Positions 63,957 to 64,000 of a stretch of DNA of 64,000 nt are shown piece by piece. Within the stretch, counting starts at the first letter, position 1, and every line of letters starts with the position of its first letter. A program made the position numbers and the translations under genes. Origin of the DNA: Anastrepha obliqua (lineage: Eukaryota > Arthropoda > Insecta > Diptera > Tephritidae); assembly GCF_027943255.1 (NCBI RefSeq), contig NC_072893.1:102369784-102433783 (forward strand), in the 5' to 3' direction. The notes beneath the pieces are model-generated. The model saw only the letters and a program-made list of their open reading frames with translations, searched no databases and was not told the DNA's origin.

Positions 63957-64000
63957 TAAACAATTTCTGTTCATGTGACGCTCCTGAACCGGTCAAAAAT
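63957..64000. other. Window end
   Basis: 44 bases of unremarkable flank. Confidence 0.3.

Noticed and set aside
1..64000. LTR retrotransposons or integrated viral sequences
   Set aside because: I saw no paired long terminal repeats, protease/integrase motifs or virus-like genes.

Overview
The window looks like a repeat-rich, AT-rich piece of a higher-fly genome, most likely a tephritid fruit fly. I infer this from the mix of elements: many mariner copies with 41 residues between the second and third catalytic Asp (DD41D, the basal 'rosa'-type group I know from Ceratitis and other tephritids), several DD34D mariner subfamilies, INE-1-like and Jockey/R1-clade elements, and dipteran SINE-like retroposons. 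No tool was run; families were recognised by eye from motifs, so subfamily names are provisional.

Only one host gene is convincing: a two-exon MORN-repeat gene resembling MORN3 on the minus strand at about 53.68-54.42 kb, whose first exon is not visible. Three other open stretches (about 7.88-8.29, 25.96-26.08 and 53.35-53.62 kb) look protein-like, but I do not recognise them.

The rest is transposable-element debris with several cases of nesting. 0-5 kb: a DD41D mariner tail against a possible non-LTR 5' end, a nearly full-length DD41D mariner (1734-2997), a 747-bp long-inverted-repeat element (3260-4006) and a SINE. 7-15 kb: a P-element-like relic, a Tc1-type MITE, a DD41D mariner split by a hAT fragment, and a SINE abutting a second MITE end. 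15.8-24.5 kb: DD34D mariner copy A, a DD37D relic, a 2054-bp hAT element with a perfect 8-bp target duplication inside a SINE, a SINE with its own 9-bp duplication, and Helentron-like copy A. 26-41 kb: mariner relics, SINEs, Helentron-like copy B, a Tc1 relic, an uninterrupted mauritiana-like mariner (33482-34761), a DD41D mariner carrying a 320-bp MITE (39209-40752) and a (CAA)n-tailed retroposon. 42-51 kb: RT fragments, an INE-1-like piece, an irritans-type mariner and a nearly full-length but broken Jockey-clade element. 51-57 kb: two minus-strand SINEs, the MORN gene, mariner copy B and an RT relic. 57.6-64 kb: an unidentified conserved repeat and transposase-like fragment, a 5'-truncated R1-clade element with an open 584-codon frame, an RNase H relic, a mariner relic, a GC-rich MITE and an internally deleted DD41D mariner.

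Almost all transposase genes are broken by frameshifts, stops or internal deletions. The exceptions are the mariner ORF at 33651-34691 and the truncated R1-clade RT. The picture is a transposon graveyard (intergenic or heterochromatin-like) with at least two comparatively young insertions.
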